Assembly: GCA_030686995.1 (NCBI GenBank) | Contig: CM060696.1 | Span: forward strand, 12,995,987-13,059,986 | Origin: Artemisia argyi | Lineage: Eukaryota; Streptophyta; Magnoliopsida; Asterales; Asteraceae | Direction: 5' to 3' | DNA: 64,000 nt | In this document: piece after piece, positions 13,639-26,100 of the stretch | How positions within the stretch are numbered: the stretch's first letter is position 1 | How the letters are laid out: the number at the start of each line of letters is the position of its first letter | Position numbers and translations under genes: made by a program | Notes under the pieces: model-generated | The model's input: the letters and a program-made list of their open reading frames with translations, nothing else | The model's database searches: none | Told to the model about the DNA's origin: nothing

Positions 13639-13799
13639 CAGGGGCGAAGCTTCATAGGGGCATATAGTTTTCGTGTAGAAAAATTTCGGTATATTCGGTT
13701 TCGACCCCTCAAAAATTTCAGTATACCTGAAATATAGCCTTAGGAAAAAAAAAATTTAGATCCCGACCCCCCACTTACAAAATCCAAGCTTCGCCACTG
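13639..13799. mobile_element. hAT-like MITE, 161 bp
   Basis: Terminal inverted repeats caggggcgaagctt and aagcttcgccactg (13 of 14 match) are flanked by a perfect 8-bp duplication tacgtgcg (13631-13638 and 13800-13807). An 8-bp TSD with CAGNGGCG ends is characteristic of hAT elements. Non-coding. Confidence 0.85.
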
Positions 13800-14139
13800 T
13801 ACGTGCGGACACGCTGCTAGATATTTGGTGCCATTAATACGGGTACCGGGCTTTTGTGTTAATTTGTGTGTCCTGTGTATAAATATGAATTATATATGTT
13901 TTTCTATTACGGAGAAATTACTGTATTTTATATAGCTTAAACAGGAATAAATCTGTGGGTCTTAAATGAAATGAGTACGTGGTATTATTTGCTTTATATG
14001 CATGGTTGTCAAGATAATCCTAGTTTAATTGAAATATAAAATTGCATGTTTGTTAGACGTACCAATTCAAATCAGCATCTCCATGCATATCAATTGTCTT
14101 CTAGACAAAGATTTCAAGTGGCGATCGACACCAGCCCAT

Positions 14140-14350
14140 TGTATAGTAACATAAAGGAAACCGGTTATTTTCCCAACCCAAACCAGTTTCAAATTCAAGT
14201 CTACAAGTCAAAAACCGGTTTTGTCTCAAACCGGCCAGGTTTAAAACCGGTTTTGGCATAGAAAAACCCAAACCGGTAATAACCAGTTTAGGACCAGTTT
14301 AAACCAGTTTTTTGGTTAACCGGTTCAGAAAACAAGTAATAGCCGGTTTA
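14140..14350. repeat. AACCGGTT-rich segment
   Basis: The palindrome aaccggtt or close variants (aaaccggtttt, aaccagttt, taaccggttc) occurs about a dozen times in 200 bp. It looks like the arm of a hAT- or CACTA-type repeat, but no ends were found. The short ORF across it (14046-14261) has no recognisable domain. Confidence 0.5.
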
Positions 14351-14421
14351 TGTATATCTTTGGAAAAATTGGATATTACGTTAATATCATTGTAAATTTA
14401 ATTATTACATCAATATCCTTC

Positions 14422-14453
<32 letters not shown>

Positions 14454-14555
14454 GATTAAAAATACTCATGTGTACCCAAAGAACCATTTTAAATATAATT
14501 AAATTTTTTTAATACTTAAAACTCTAATAGAAATGGCTGTTAATAAGTAATGTTA

Positions 14556-14741
14556 CTTCATCTGTCTCAAAATTATAGTCCACATTGTTTTTTTGAGATA
14601 TATCAAAATAATTGTCCACTTTCTTTTTTAAGTAAAAACTATAAAATATTAAAAGAATATTCTTTTTGAGTTGTTGAGATTTATAATGGTCTCATTTTTA
14701 TTAAACTATTTCTCATGATAATAATTTTGAAACGGAGGGAG
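14556..14741. mobile_element. Stowaway (Tc1/mariner) MITE
   Basis: The right end is ttttgaaacggagggag, the Stowaway terminal sequence, and the left end cttcatctgtctcaaaa is its degenerate inverted match. Both are bordered by TA (14554-14555, 14742-14743). 186 bp, AT-rich, non-coding. Confidence 0.8.
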
Positions 14742-15035
14742 TACATTTTACCCCTTTTCCATCAAAATATTACATTAATATTAAATCACCCATGGTTTCT
14801 AGTCTAACATTTTTAGCTTCTTCTCTGCACATCAATCTTTTTCTTTCTGATGGATTACTTGTCATTGTATTGAACCAGGGTTTTAAAAATATAGTTTTCC
14901 TTATGTTGGAGCTCGTTCTAGTCAAGAGAAATCATACATGTACAATATACATAAATTGTTTCGATGAGTTGATTGATTGGTTTGGGTAAGCACACGAGGG
15001 AAATTGAGGGGACATGTGAGCTTCTAATTAATAAG

Positions 15036-15335
15036 GAGAAAATTGCAAAAATCGTCTTTGTGGTTTGGTCAAATTGCACGTTTCGTCCTTACTGTTCATT
15101 AATTGCAAAAATGGTCCGGATTTTGCACTGTTTCATTCACTTTTGGTCCTTCGTCCTTGCAACCACAAGGACGAAACGTGCAATTTGGCCGAACCACAAG
15201 GACGATTTTTGCAATGCCGAAGGACCAAAAGTGAATGAAACAGTGCCAAATCCGGACCATTTTTGCAATTAATGAACAGTAAGGACGAAACGTGCAATTT
15301 GGCCAAACCACAAGGACGATTTTTGCAATTTTCTC
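15036..15335. mobile_element. Foldback Mutator-like MITE, 300 bp
   Basis: An almost complete palindrome. The left end gagaaaattgcaaaaatcg is mirrored by cgatttttgcaattttctc at the right, and the arms of about 135 bp stay closely paired. The direct repeat aattaataag flanks it (15026-15035 and 15336-15345), fitting a 9-10-bp Mutator TSD. The two open frames over it are mirror images of each other and not genes. Confidence 0.85.
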
Positions 15336-15916
15336 AATTAATAAGTGAATGAAAAACTATTAGTGACAGTGGGTTTGTAAAATCTCATTTACACGAGGAA
15401 ATATAGATATGCAAATTGAAATAAAAAACCAGATGATATAAATATGTAACTGAATGTAATACCAAGTAATTGGATTTCATTTGATTTGGGGAGAAGGGTA
15501 AAAGGGTAATAGTAGATATTAACTCACCTTTAAATGAGAGTTCTAAAATTTAAACTGATTTATATATAAGTGTAGTGGTTATTTGGGTATACATGAGTAT
15601 TGAAGGTTTTGAAGGATATTGACGTAATATTTAAATTTGTAAGGATATTGACGTAATATCCAAAATTTTCAAGGATATGTATGAAATTGTCCCTTATTTT
15701 TAATTTGAGGCCGGGCAGTGTAGTTTGGACAATGGGTTAGGGCCAAAATTTTTAAAGTAATTCTTTTTTGAACTATATAAGAAACCATAAATTCTAAACA
15801 TATTTCAATATCAAACATCAAATTAATTATTGAATACATAAACATAATACATAAAAGGAATACATCGCCTTCTTGAATAACATAAATAACGTCTTTGTCC
15901 TGGTCTTCGTCTTGAA

Positions 15917-16060
15917 TTAATCGTCTTGGTTGAAGCGTATTTCGTCTTCTTCAAGAGGTTGGGACATACCAAACACTAATTCTTGTGCGTTTGTTTCTTC
16001 TTCAATCCGTTCCAAGTCGCCTTCGAGTTGTGATATATGATGAATCCTTTCCACAATATC
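15917..16060 (-). pseudogene. 3'-terminal coding fragment, unknown gene, cut by LTR insertion
   Basis: Read on the minus strand, the 144 bp directly next to the LTR at 16061 are one open frame of 47 codons ending in TAA. It starts DIVERIHHISQLEGDLER and ends EEDEIRFNQDD. It is highly charged and probably helical. The DNA beyond the stop looks like a 3' UTR (T/A-rich, no ORF). The rest of the ORF should lie on the far side of element C, outside this window. I do not recognise the family; it may be a host gene or a transposase. Confidence 0.4.
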
Positions 16061-16515
16061 TGTGACAACTGGAAAATTAGGGAGCTATTTTAAAACCCGC
16101 ATTACTTTAAAATTTAACGATACAAAATGTTTGGAGTTTATTTTTAGTGGATTATGTCAAATTTAAACGTGTGATTTTGAATTTATGCATTATATGTGGA
16201 GTTTTATTCGTAATATTGATTTTATATGAAATATATGACGCGGATTATTGTTGTTGCGTTAATTAGGCACTACGTTGACTCCGACACTAGGATAACCTAA
16301 TAATTTGGAAATTTCGTTAACGATTGTGTTGTTAAAATTGATGGACGTATTTATGGTCATTCTTCGTGGAAAAACGATTTTTAAAATGGTGACGTATATG
16401 TAAACGCGTGTTGAGAACTTTTGAGGTATGAGAACGAGCTCAGGATAATGGAATAGGGATACTTTGGAAAAGTTACGTAATTGGTCCCTTGTGTTTAAAT
16501 CCGGCCCCCTTTTTA

Positions 16516-16516
<1 letters not shown>

Positions 16517-16563
<47 letters not shown>
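16517..16563. repeat. (TTA)n microsatellite in C 5' LTR
   Basis: About 15 TTA units. The 3' LTR carries the same tract at 37317-37364 with one interruption. The poly-asparagine minus-strand ORF here is an artefact of this repeat. Confidence 0.95.
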
Positions 16564-16564
<1 letters not shown>

Positions 16565-19082
16565 TTTAAAATAAAAAGTGTTAGCTACATATGGTCCTTG
16601 TGGAAACTGGTAAGCACAAAACACAAACACAACCACACCTTCATCTCTCTCCCTTATCAGTCTCTAGTAAACCCTAGCCGCTGACCCTATATCCGGCCGC
16701 CACCACTCCACCGCCGGCCACCACACCACACGACCACCACCATTCGATTCCCCATCTCATTCTCTACCCGATCCACTACTACATGCGCCCTTAATCTTTT
16801 CTTTGACCTCGTTAACAACCAAACGCGCCATGTTCTCTTGATTTGCTCGAGTTCTAGTGTTGTTTTCTTGTGAAGCCGAAGGTAAGATGAGTCACAAGAG
16901 GATTGTGACTCGAGTTGTATGAAAACCGTGACCTAGGGTCACAAGTTGTATATTTTTGGTTGGGTTTTGATTAAAAACTAAAAATAAACGTGGGTTTACA
17001 TATGAAACATGTTTTCAAACAAGATTGGTATCCGGGTTTCTTTGTTTTGGTCGTGGTCGAGACGTGACCGAGAGCTCATGCTCTCGGCTTGAGCCATTTT
17101 GGGCTTATTTGACTTTTCTTGTTATTTTGACCTCGATGTGATGTTTATGAGAGTGTTTGGATTGATCTTTTGGCCACGAGATGGGATATTGTTGATGTTC
17201 TTGAGATGCCGAGACCCTAAGGTTCCGTTTGGGAAGATGTTGAGCTTGGTTGAGCTAAGCCGAGGCCTTAGTGGTCTCGGGTTGGGTCATTGTGGCTAGT
17301 GAAACTAAGCCGAGACCCAAGTGGGTCTCTCGGCTCGAGTTGGCCTCGGTAAGAGTGACCCGGGACTTAGGTTCTTGATGTTCTTCTTGTTATGTTGTTG
17401 TTTATTGTTATTGTTGGCTGCTATTGTTGTTTATTTCTATTGTTGTTGTTGCTGTATATTGTTGTTGTTGATGTCTTTGTTGCTGGCCGAGGAAGGAAAG
17501 GCTGAGACCCTCGTGGTCTCGGCAATGAAATGGGTAAATTTTTATTGAAGTTGTGTTGACGAGAGGTAAACGGGGACTGATTGTGAGACGGTCGATATAG
17601 TATGACGGAGATAGGTTAGTTGGGTATCGTAGTCGGGCCTTATTGTTGTAGTTGTTGAAGGGATTAAATGGGACTTGTTGACGGAGTTGGTTGATGCTTG
17701 ATAATATTACATTTGGACTTGTGAGTTTGAGCGAGTCGGGGTCACCTTGACTTACTAGTCAATGGTTGATTTCGACAACCGCCTTAACGTTTGGATTTGG
17801 ACAATGAGCCGAGAAGTGATGACTCGGACATGTGACTCGTATTTTATAACTCGAAATAATTAATGACTACACAAATAATAAAACTCGTAATGACTTATAT
17901 ATCGATATAAACATTTATATAAATATAAAATGTGAAAACGTATATATATTTATATGAATGCGTATATAATAAATAGGAGATCACGAGTAATAAAAATAAT
18001 AACGTTAACGACATATATTAGACTATTAATATAGTATAATATCGTCGAAAACCTTATTAAAATTATAATTTTATAAATGATAGAATAAAGGCAAAAATGA
18101 ATTGTTTTACGAATCATAATGAGCTTTTGAAAATAAAATGAGACCTTGCGAGTTATAAAATATTTCGAGGGCACTTAAATCCAAAGTTCGACCATTTATT
18201 ATTATTGACTAAATTGTGCTAGTCACGGATATTTAATGTTAATATACCCAATCTAAATAACTATTTAACTTATTTAGTCGACGGATAAAATAACACCTAT
18301 TTAGTTACATCGAAGGGGTTTATTATCGAATAAAGTATCCTACGACGCCTTAGGTTGTGGTAGGAGTTCGGGATGATAAGTTAATAAATATTTTGTGAAG
18401 TTTATCGAATTGACGAATTCGATAAGTTTGACGATCTATTTAGAAGACTTATTAAACTCAAAAACTTACCATGTAGTATACTATGTGCTATGTGATTTAG
18501 GACGTGGTATGGTTTTGGAATAATAAGTTAAGTAAATAGGTTGTGGAGGATTATCGAGTTAACGAACCCGATGAACGTCGACGATTTATTTAAAGGACTT
18601 ATTAGACTAAGACTAGACATATAGATCTTTATTGTTCCTTTGCTTTGATGGTATGTTATATGGTTTATGTTGAGTCGACTTCCACCCACACGGATGCCAA
18701 ATGCTAAAACAAATGGGAGAACGGAATTTTGGAAAGTAAAATGGAATACGTTCGGGATTGGGAATATTTGATTTTTGAGAAAATGATTCTGAGACGAGTT
18801 TATATTGTTAGGAAGTGCCGAGTCTGTAGATGTCGTTGTTTGAGTAGCGATACATCTTGTTTCTACCGATTTTTAGCTATTATCTGGACTAAGGTGAGTC
18901 ATAGCCCCACTTTTACTCTTGAATATTGTTTTCTAAACTTGGGGTGAGAAACGTGCAAATTATTTTATGTGGACTATTTGTGATGATTGAAATGATACTT
19001 GCTCTGCTTATAGACTAGGTTGATTTCACTAAGGTTGTAGCATGTCACCATGGGGTGAGCCGACCTTAGGGTGTTATGTAGA

Positions 19083-19190
19083 GCATGTCGTATCCTTACG
19101 AATTCAGCGCATGTCGTATCCTTATGAATGCAGAACATGTCGCATCCTTGCGAATGTTGGGCATGTCGCATCCTTGCGAATGCATATTGA
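19083..19190. repeat. Tandem array near 3' end of C LTR
   Basis: Four units of about 29 bp with the core catgtcg(c/t)atcctt(g/a)cgaat. It lies about 450 bp before the LTR end. The LTR of element E has an array of different sequence at a comparable distance from its 3' end. Confidence 0.8.
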
Positions 19191-19639
19191 ATCGATTGGT
19201 TTTAGACTATAGTGTGCACCTATAGGGTTGGTATTGTGGATTGAGGACTAGTCTAGCTAGCAAGGGTTTTTGTGTGTAAGTCCACTTGTATGATTTTATT
19301 TAAACCTATGAACTCACCAGCGTAAGCTGACTTTTAGCGCGTTTTCTCAGTTAATTAGCTGATGCTTGGAATGCTCGTTTTGGAAGGCTTGGTTTGGTGT
19401 TTTGGTTAAAGGATCTATTTCAAACTCTGATATCATATTATGGACCTATGTTTGAATCTATTTTGGGCCTTACTCTAAACTATTTGGGATGAATGTAAAC
19501 TTAAAACCTTGGATGGTTCTATTTTTACTTATGTTTACATTATCTCGTTTCTTTATGACTTGTGACGGATACTAATCCCGTAGCACCCCGAAAGCTTGTT
19601 TAGTCTTCCGCTGTACCAAATTTTGGGGGTGTTACAGAT

Positions 19640-19652
19640 TGGTATCAGAGCC
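19640..19652 (+). other. Primer-binding site of C (initiator Met tRNA)
   Basis: tggtatcagagcc, three bases after the LTR end, matches the 3' end of plant initiator methionine tRNA as used by most plant gypsy and copia elements. Confidence 0.88.
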
Positions 19653-20022
19653 AAGGTTATAGAGAACTAGGTAATAAAAACCTAAACTATAACTGATTTT
19701 TATAGAAAACGATCCTCGACCAACGCCCGCCAGCCCGCCAAACCGAAGCATTTTATATTATGTTTGAGATATTATGAGATGATGATATGATATGAGATTA
19801 TGAAATGATTTGGGAATTATGAGTATGTCGATTATATGATACGATGACGTTTTGAGACTTATGTGATTTAATTGTTTTAGAAATATTTTTAGTAATGCAG
19901 TACTTATGATTTCATGGATTTGGTATGGTCGATGTTATATGATGATTTTGGTATGATATTTGAGTCTCGCGATTTAATTGTTTTGAAACACTTACACCTA
20001 CCCTACGCCGTTGTCATAGACC

Positions 20023-21108
20023 ATGGCCTCCTATGCGCATGATGTTACTGAGGATATTCTTGCTGGCACGCACCGCCCAGCACAAATCACTATGGATCCT
20101 GAAGACCCATAGAGGATGGCCATGCGTTCAGCTACTACTTCACCACCATCAGCGGTTTCTCCCGCACCACCAGCTTCACCTACCTCGCAGGGGCCCTCAT
20201 CTTCTTCAGGGTATCCTGGTGCTTCGAGGCGGCTCACACTTCACCAGGCTTTAGCTCGTGTGGCTCCACGTTTCGCACACCGAGCTACGGCACGCATGTT
20301 TGTGCGCCCCTCATCACCACCCATGCACTTTGATGCTCGCACTCTTCTGTCAGATGCACCACCCTCACAATTTCGTCGCCGCCTTAGATCACCTACCCTA
20401 CCACCTCACGGTTCACCTGCTCAGAGGCAACGATTGATGGAGTACCCCTCTGATGAGGAGGAGGACGGGGAGTACGAGGGTGAGCAGGAGGCTGATGACC
20501 CTCATGAGGGTGAGAAGAGGGATGATGACCCACAGGAGGGTGAGGAGGAGGATAATGATCCTCAGGAGGAGGATATGCATGATGATGATGGATTGCCAGC
20601 TCACAGCCCGGCACATTCAGCTCATTCTGCAGAGCCAGTTTCACCTGACCATCCATTTTTGTTCGATCTTCCACCTGGCAGTCCCGTGGCGTCGGACGCG
20701 CCATCTGAGGTATCTTCAGAGTCTGCAGACCTTGGTGAGACTGGTAGGATCTGGGCTCGGCTTGCTTCACAGAGCGAGAGGATCTCGCAGTTGGCAGATC
20801 AGATTGATAGAGTAACAGTTGAGTTTATTGGTAAGCTGAGAGTGGATATGGTTACTGTTGTGGGCAGGACTACAACTATCAGGAGGAGTATGATAAAGGT
20901 GCATGAGCAGATGGATAGTCTGCAGAGAGGGTTCCTCATAGCTCGCGAGGCAGATCGCAAGCTGTGGCAGAGGAACGCGTAGTTGGAGAAGGATGTTGCG
21001 GACCTCAAGAGGGACAGAGATACACATAGTGTTGAGCTGTGATCATTATGGAGGGATTTGGATGGTTTGAGGTCAGAGTTGAGGAGCCTACGCCAGCAGC
21101 GTGGCTAG
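20023..21108 (+). pseudogene. Extra ORF upstream of gag in element C
   Basis: One frame runs from ATG 20023 to TAG 21106-21108, about 361 codons, broken by TAG (20110), TAG (20980) and TGA (21040). It has a Pro/Ser-rich N-terminal third, an acidic middle with three imperfect repeats of the type DDPxEGE, and a C-terminal region of about 110 residues with heptad-like spacing, probably a coiled coil. It is in a different frame from gag. It has no match I can name. Extra ORFs before gag are known in Ogre/Tat elements but are not standard for chromoviruses. At least two of the stops are one C-to-T change from a sense codon, so the original reading frame was probably complete. Confidence 0.7.
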
Positions 21109-21475
21109 ATGGACTTAGATTTTCTTGTTATGTTACTTTCTAAACCAGGGAGTACTTGGTTAGAAAAGCTAGTTATCCTATATTTTATGTTATTCAGTTG
21201 TATGTTCGTCTCGTATGGAACGATTAGTATCTATTATGTATTTTGGTAATTTGGAACGATGTATCGATTGCTACTTGTGTGGATGATGGTTATTTTGTAT
21301 GATGTTATATGGTTTTTTGGCTGTTTATGGAAATTGTGTTCCTATTTGTGTGGTTGATATCATGTGGTGTATTGTCGGTATTCTATCGGTGTCTTGGCTG
21401 CATCTATCTAATTCTTGTTAAACGTATGGTGAATATTATCGGAGACCTATAAACCTTGTATTGTGTTTCAGATCA

Positions 21476-22758
21476 ATGGCCCGATGATGAAACCCAGTCA
21501 GAACTACCCGAACCGGCCCTGTTGTGGCTACTCTTGGTCATCGAGGACGACGTCCTTCACGAAATGTCGAGACTCCCACTCCCGACAATCTGGACACCAC
21601 CAATCACAACGTCAGGAATCAAAATGCTGATGTTCAGGGCGACAATGGTCATATCCCACCTAATACCCCTACTGTGGATCAGGCTATGATCAATCAACTT
21701 GTAGAGCAACGTGTTGCTGAATTACTAGCTGAGTCGAATCACTCCAACAATTCGGCCAGAACCTTTCCACATGTTCGTACTACTGGGTGTAATTACAAAG
21801 AGTTCCGAATCTGTGGACCCATTAAGTTTTGTGGGACTGAAGGAGTGGTTTACTTGGTGAGATGGATGGAGAAAACTGAGTCGGTGTTTACTGTCAGTAA
21901 TTGTGTTGAGAATGCGAAGGTAAAGTTTGCTTCTTTTACTTTTAAGGATGAAACATTAACTTGGTGGAACAATTATCGTAATTCGATTGGGAGTGAAGTG
22001 GCCTATGCCATGACTTGGGAGCAGTTCAAGTCTTTGTTGATCAAGACTTACTGCCCAAGGAGTGAGGTTAAGAAACTGGAAATTGAGTTTTGGAATCACA
22101 AAGTGAAGGGTACTGATATGGTGACTTACAACCGTCGTTTCCAAGAGTTAGCTTTGCTTTGCCCTACATGGTCAAGACTGATACCCTAAAGATTGAGCGG
22201 TATACCGATGGGTTACCTGTGACTACTAGGAATGACGTGATTGCTGCTAAGCCTGTTAACCATCATGAGGCTATCACGATCGCTCAACAGTTGATGGATT
22301 CATTGGAACTGGAAAATGCTGAAAAGGAAAAGAACGGAAAGAGGAAGAGAGACCATCACTCTAAAGGTAACGATTATCGAAACAAATGACAAGAAGTTGC
22401 CAAGGTGTATGCTATTGGGGATGGAGAGAAGAAAAATCAAAATGGAGAGTTGCCCAGGTGTGGCCGTTGTTATCGAAACCACTCCGGACGATGTACCGTG
22501 ATGTGTAGGAACTGCTCAAAGGTTGGACACATAGCCAAGGATTGTAGAGCTCGGCCACTTGCTATGGTCCAAGATACTCCTGAAGCTATTGGAAAGGAAA
22601 ATGTCACTTGTTTTGGATGTGGAAAGAGAGGACACTATAGGAATGAGTGCAGAGAGTCGTGGAATCGAGGTAACCAAGGAACGGGAGGTAATGGGTACAA
22701 TTAGGGAAACCGAGGAACTGGAGGAAACCGTGGATGTCAGGACACTAAGAACCAGTGA
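21476..22758 (+). pseudogene. gag: gag of element C
   Basis: Starts at ATG 21476 but meets two TGA codons at once (positions 4 and 5). The retrotransposon Gag domain (about 21780-22170) includes the typical ETLTWWNNY and AYAMTWEQFK blocks. A frameshift at about 22155 moves the reading to the frame that continues into protease. Two zinc knuckles of the form C-x2-C-x4-H-x4-C follow (CRNCSKVGHIAKDC and CFGCGKRGHYRNEC). Another TGA lies at 22387 and a TAG near 22702. Gag would form the virus-like particle; this copy cannot. Confidence 0.88.
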
Positions 22759-23121
22759 GTGGAAGCAGGCGCTGCTCATGGGAGAGTGTACGCAATTGGA
22801 AATGAGAGAGGAGAAGACCCGAACGTCGTTACTGGTACATTCCTTCTCAATAATCGTTATGCTTCCATACTATTTGATACTGGTGCCGATAGGAGTTTTG
22901 TGTCCACCACATTTGCGCCCCTACTAGAAATACCCCCGATGGCCTTAGGGATTGGTTATGATGTAGAGTTAGCTAACATAAATATTGAGAGGATAAAGAC
23001 TATTATCCGCGGCTGCACGTTAAATTTCTTAAATCATCTCTTCAATATAGATCTTTTACCCGTCACGTTAGGAAGTTTCGACATCATTATTGGTATGGAT
23101 TGGTTGTCTAAGTACCGTGCC
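22759..23121 (+). pseudogene. Protease of element C, 5' part, interrupted
   Basis: An aspartic protease domain with the active-site triad LFDTGADRSFVS and the later IIIGMDWLSKY block, in frame with the zinc-knuckle part of gag. The reading is cut after KYRA by insertion of element D; GTGCC at 23117-23121 is the duplicated target. The remainder resumes at 33825. Confidence 0.9.
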
Positions 23122-26100
23122 TGATTGATGCTAAACCACCTAACTTATATTGACCAAGGAATGGTCAACAAAGTCAAATAGCCTAGATCAATGCTCCGCG
23201 GAAGTATAAGGTTTCCCCGGGTCGTATGTCCCGACAAGGTGTGAATTGTAAACAAACGGTTATTTGATCGGGTGAAATTGGACAGGAAAAGGTTTTGAGT
23301 GATTAGAACTAAGGAATCTACAAGAGAATAGCTTAAACAAGCTATACGAATAAGACGGGAAAGTAGGAAAAACCAGAAACGATTAAAACCTAAAAACGCG
23401 TACGTTACGTTTAAATAAAACGTAAACGTACGAAATAAAAAGTGAAAACGGAAATCTGAAAACACCCAGGGGGTGAAAATGACTTTTTTACAAACTAAAA
23501 GGTAAAAGAAAATTTATAGAAAAAGAAAATAAATTTTAACCCTAATTAATTATTTAATATTAATTAAAAACTATTTAATACTTATTATTAATACTTAAAT
23601 AACTAAAATACAATATAATATTATTTAAATACTAAAAAGGTGAAAATAAAATTTCTAAAACTATAAAATAACTAAAAACAACTTTTAAAATTAAAAATAA
23701 GTGTTTTTGTCTTTTTGTGGTTTTTCTATTAATTAATTACTAGTTAAATACTAATTATCTAATTAACTATTTTAAATTAAGAAAATTACTAAATGAACAG
23801 TAAAAATTCTAAGAAAATTTCTAAAATTATTTTACAACATATAAAAGCTATAAAAAATATAAAAACTTGGTTTTTCTTAAGAAAAACTAATTATGCTATT
23901 TTAAACTAATTATTAATTAATAATTAATAAAACTAAAATTAATTCTAATTAATACTAAATGAGAAAATAAAAATCTGAGAAAATTATTATAACTACTTTA
24001 ATATATGAGGAATTTAATAAAAATATAAAAAAGCTAAGTACTTAATTAAAATTTAAAAATGAAAATGAAAATTAAATTACATTAAATAGAAACTATCACT
24101 TAAATTTAAATTGTTTTTTTCTTGATTTTTCTTTTACCAAACTATTTAATACCTAAAAACAAACACTTTTTGTAAAAACAACTTTTTTATAAACTTAAAA
24201 TAAGCTGAATGGAGACAAAAGCTCATGACAGTTGACCAAGTTTGACCAAAATGGAAAATAAGCTAAAATGGCTTAAAGTGGGACCCACTCTTGGTAATTC
24301 TGATTCAAATAAGTAAAAGGGACATGATTAAGCCAGAAAAAGCACAATGGTACCTCAGAATAAGCAATAAGGCAAAATTAAGCACATGGAACTTATTTCA
24401 ACCCAGAAAATGGGACAAACTTCATGGACAATTTCAAGTGGGGTCCACTGGGTTAGGGGTCAAACTATTGGTCAAAGTATCAAGCCAGGTAGGAGGGGGA
24501 ATGGAAGGAACCAAGTATGGTGGCCTGGGGCCCACTATGGAGGCAAGAAACCACCACCAAATGGTGGTGGTGGACTGCTTATCTGCTGCAGCAGTGGGTG
24601 TGGCTGCCCTGCAGCCCTCTTTGGAGGGTTGTGGGGCCCACAAATAAAATTACAAAAATAAGACAAAGGGGGGGATCAATAGCTGGGGTGGTAGACAACA
24701 AAACCTAAAAGTTTCAAGTCCTAAAACATCTTACAAAATTCTATAAAAATCCTACCATTTTTGCCAAATTTCAAGTTATGTCACTTTTGACTTTTACCAA
24801 GAACTACAAGGTGGACTTTTTGCCAAATTTCAAGTTCTAAGGTTGTGGTGAAGATTTGGATACCCAAAAGTCCATCAGTGGACTGTCAAGGAAATTTGGG
24901 TATGATTTTGACTTTGGCTTGAAGTTGCTACATATTTCCTGGTCCAAAGGTCTTAATTTCACATGATAAAACTATTGGTGCAAAGGAAATATTGAAATGA
25001 CAGTTAACACATATCACACTAAGATGAACCAAACACCCCCTTTGTGGACAGTTAAACTAGAATTCAAAGAATTAACCCATAATTTTGTAAACTAATGATC
25101 AAACTCAGTTTTTTAACTGAGTTAGCAACTAAATGAACAATAAAATTCAACAAATAACAACACAAACACAGATTTGTAGTTATAACTCAACTTGACAGTC
25201 ACATGAGAATTATTTTGAAAACAACTAATTTAACAACAAATGAGCATTAAATGGACTTTTAACAACTATTTAACATACCTAAGCAAGGTAAACAGTGAGT
25301 AAGCAATAATAAGAAGTAAATTAGTTATGCTACAGTACATAAATTAGAAAATTACTTACAAAAGCTCAATGCTTAGAACCAAAGTAACCAAGTAATTGAC
25401 TACAACCCTAAGCTCCCCAAGGAGTTCTAAAACCCAAGCTCATCCTTTTTGACCCAACTCCATGCTTCATTACTCTCTGTAAACTGATTTTTGATTTTTT
25501 TTTCTATTTATTTATGATTTTTTTATTTTTATTTTTGAGTTTTGAACATTACAAGCTTAAATGCCTTGAAAGCTTTAAAAAGCTTTCAAATGAGCTTAAC
25601 TGAGCTAAAACAAACACTGAAAATCAACTCTTAACACCTTTGAGTAAAAATGGAATTTTTAACTTGAAAATGCTAAAAAGTGAATTATATAAAGAGAACT
25701 TGGAATTGAAATAACATAAAGTTTAAATTACACTAGAAAGGCAGATTACAAGCTTTTTAAACTAAAATTTACAATTGAAAGATCAATTTTACACTAAGTC
25801 GATATTACATTTAAACTAAAAACTACACTACTAGCTACCTAATGCCTCCATCTTCTGTTTTTTTTCTTTTATAGTCCATAGAGTTTCTCTCATCCTTTCC
25901 CACTTCTGTTGAGGGCCATTGGATTAGCCAAATTAATCTTGGCCGTTCATATTGTTTTGGCAGGAAAAGGTCAAAGGCAGCTTTGAGGATTGCTTGTTAG
26001 GTTTTGGAGGTAATAATTGTAGTTTGGAGGTTTGTGTAAGTTGGGGGAACAAGTGATGGGAAGAGGAGGGGGGTTGGAGTGTTGGTTTGGGTTTTGCAGA

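Larger units (their letters stand above)
16061..19636 (+). repeat. 5' LTR of element C, 3576 bp
   Basis: Starts tgtgacaactgg and ends gggggtgttaca. The same start recurs at 36860 and the two copies can be followed side by side for over 2.2 kb with scattered differences. It contains a (TTA)n tract, a leader-like segment with ccctagccgctgacc (about 16671), a GC-richer zone at 17080-17540 with many ccgag/ctcgg motifs, and a tandem array near its 3' end. Confidence 0.93.

Noticed and set aside
14973..15311. Opposing ORFs of 99 and 70 codons with nearly the same protein sequence
   Set aside because: They are the two arms of a palindromic Mutator-like foldback read on opposite strands.
16259..16636. 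125-codon minus-strand ORF with a poly-Asn run
   Set aside because: It spans the (TTA)n microsatellite inside the C LTR; the other LTR copy does not keep it open.
20393..20815. Long alternative frames on both strands opposite the extra ORF of element C
   Set aside because: Their His/Pro- or Leu/Ile-rich translations come from the acidic-repeat codons of the main frame; only the plus-strand frame shows organised domains and continues past the stops.
23145..23465. 106-codon minus-strand ORF with an identical copy at 29949-30269
   Set aside because: Identical because it lies in both D LTRs. It is at the U5 end, has no recognisable domain, and is best taken as LTR sequence.
24291..24708. Overlapping plus- and minus-strand ORFs in the GC-rich part of the D LTR, repeated at 31191-31513
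   Set aside because: Several frames are open at once on both strands in a hairpin-rich LTR segment; the copies are LTR duplicates and there is no protein domain.
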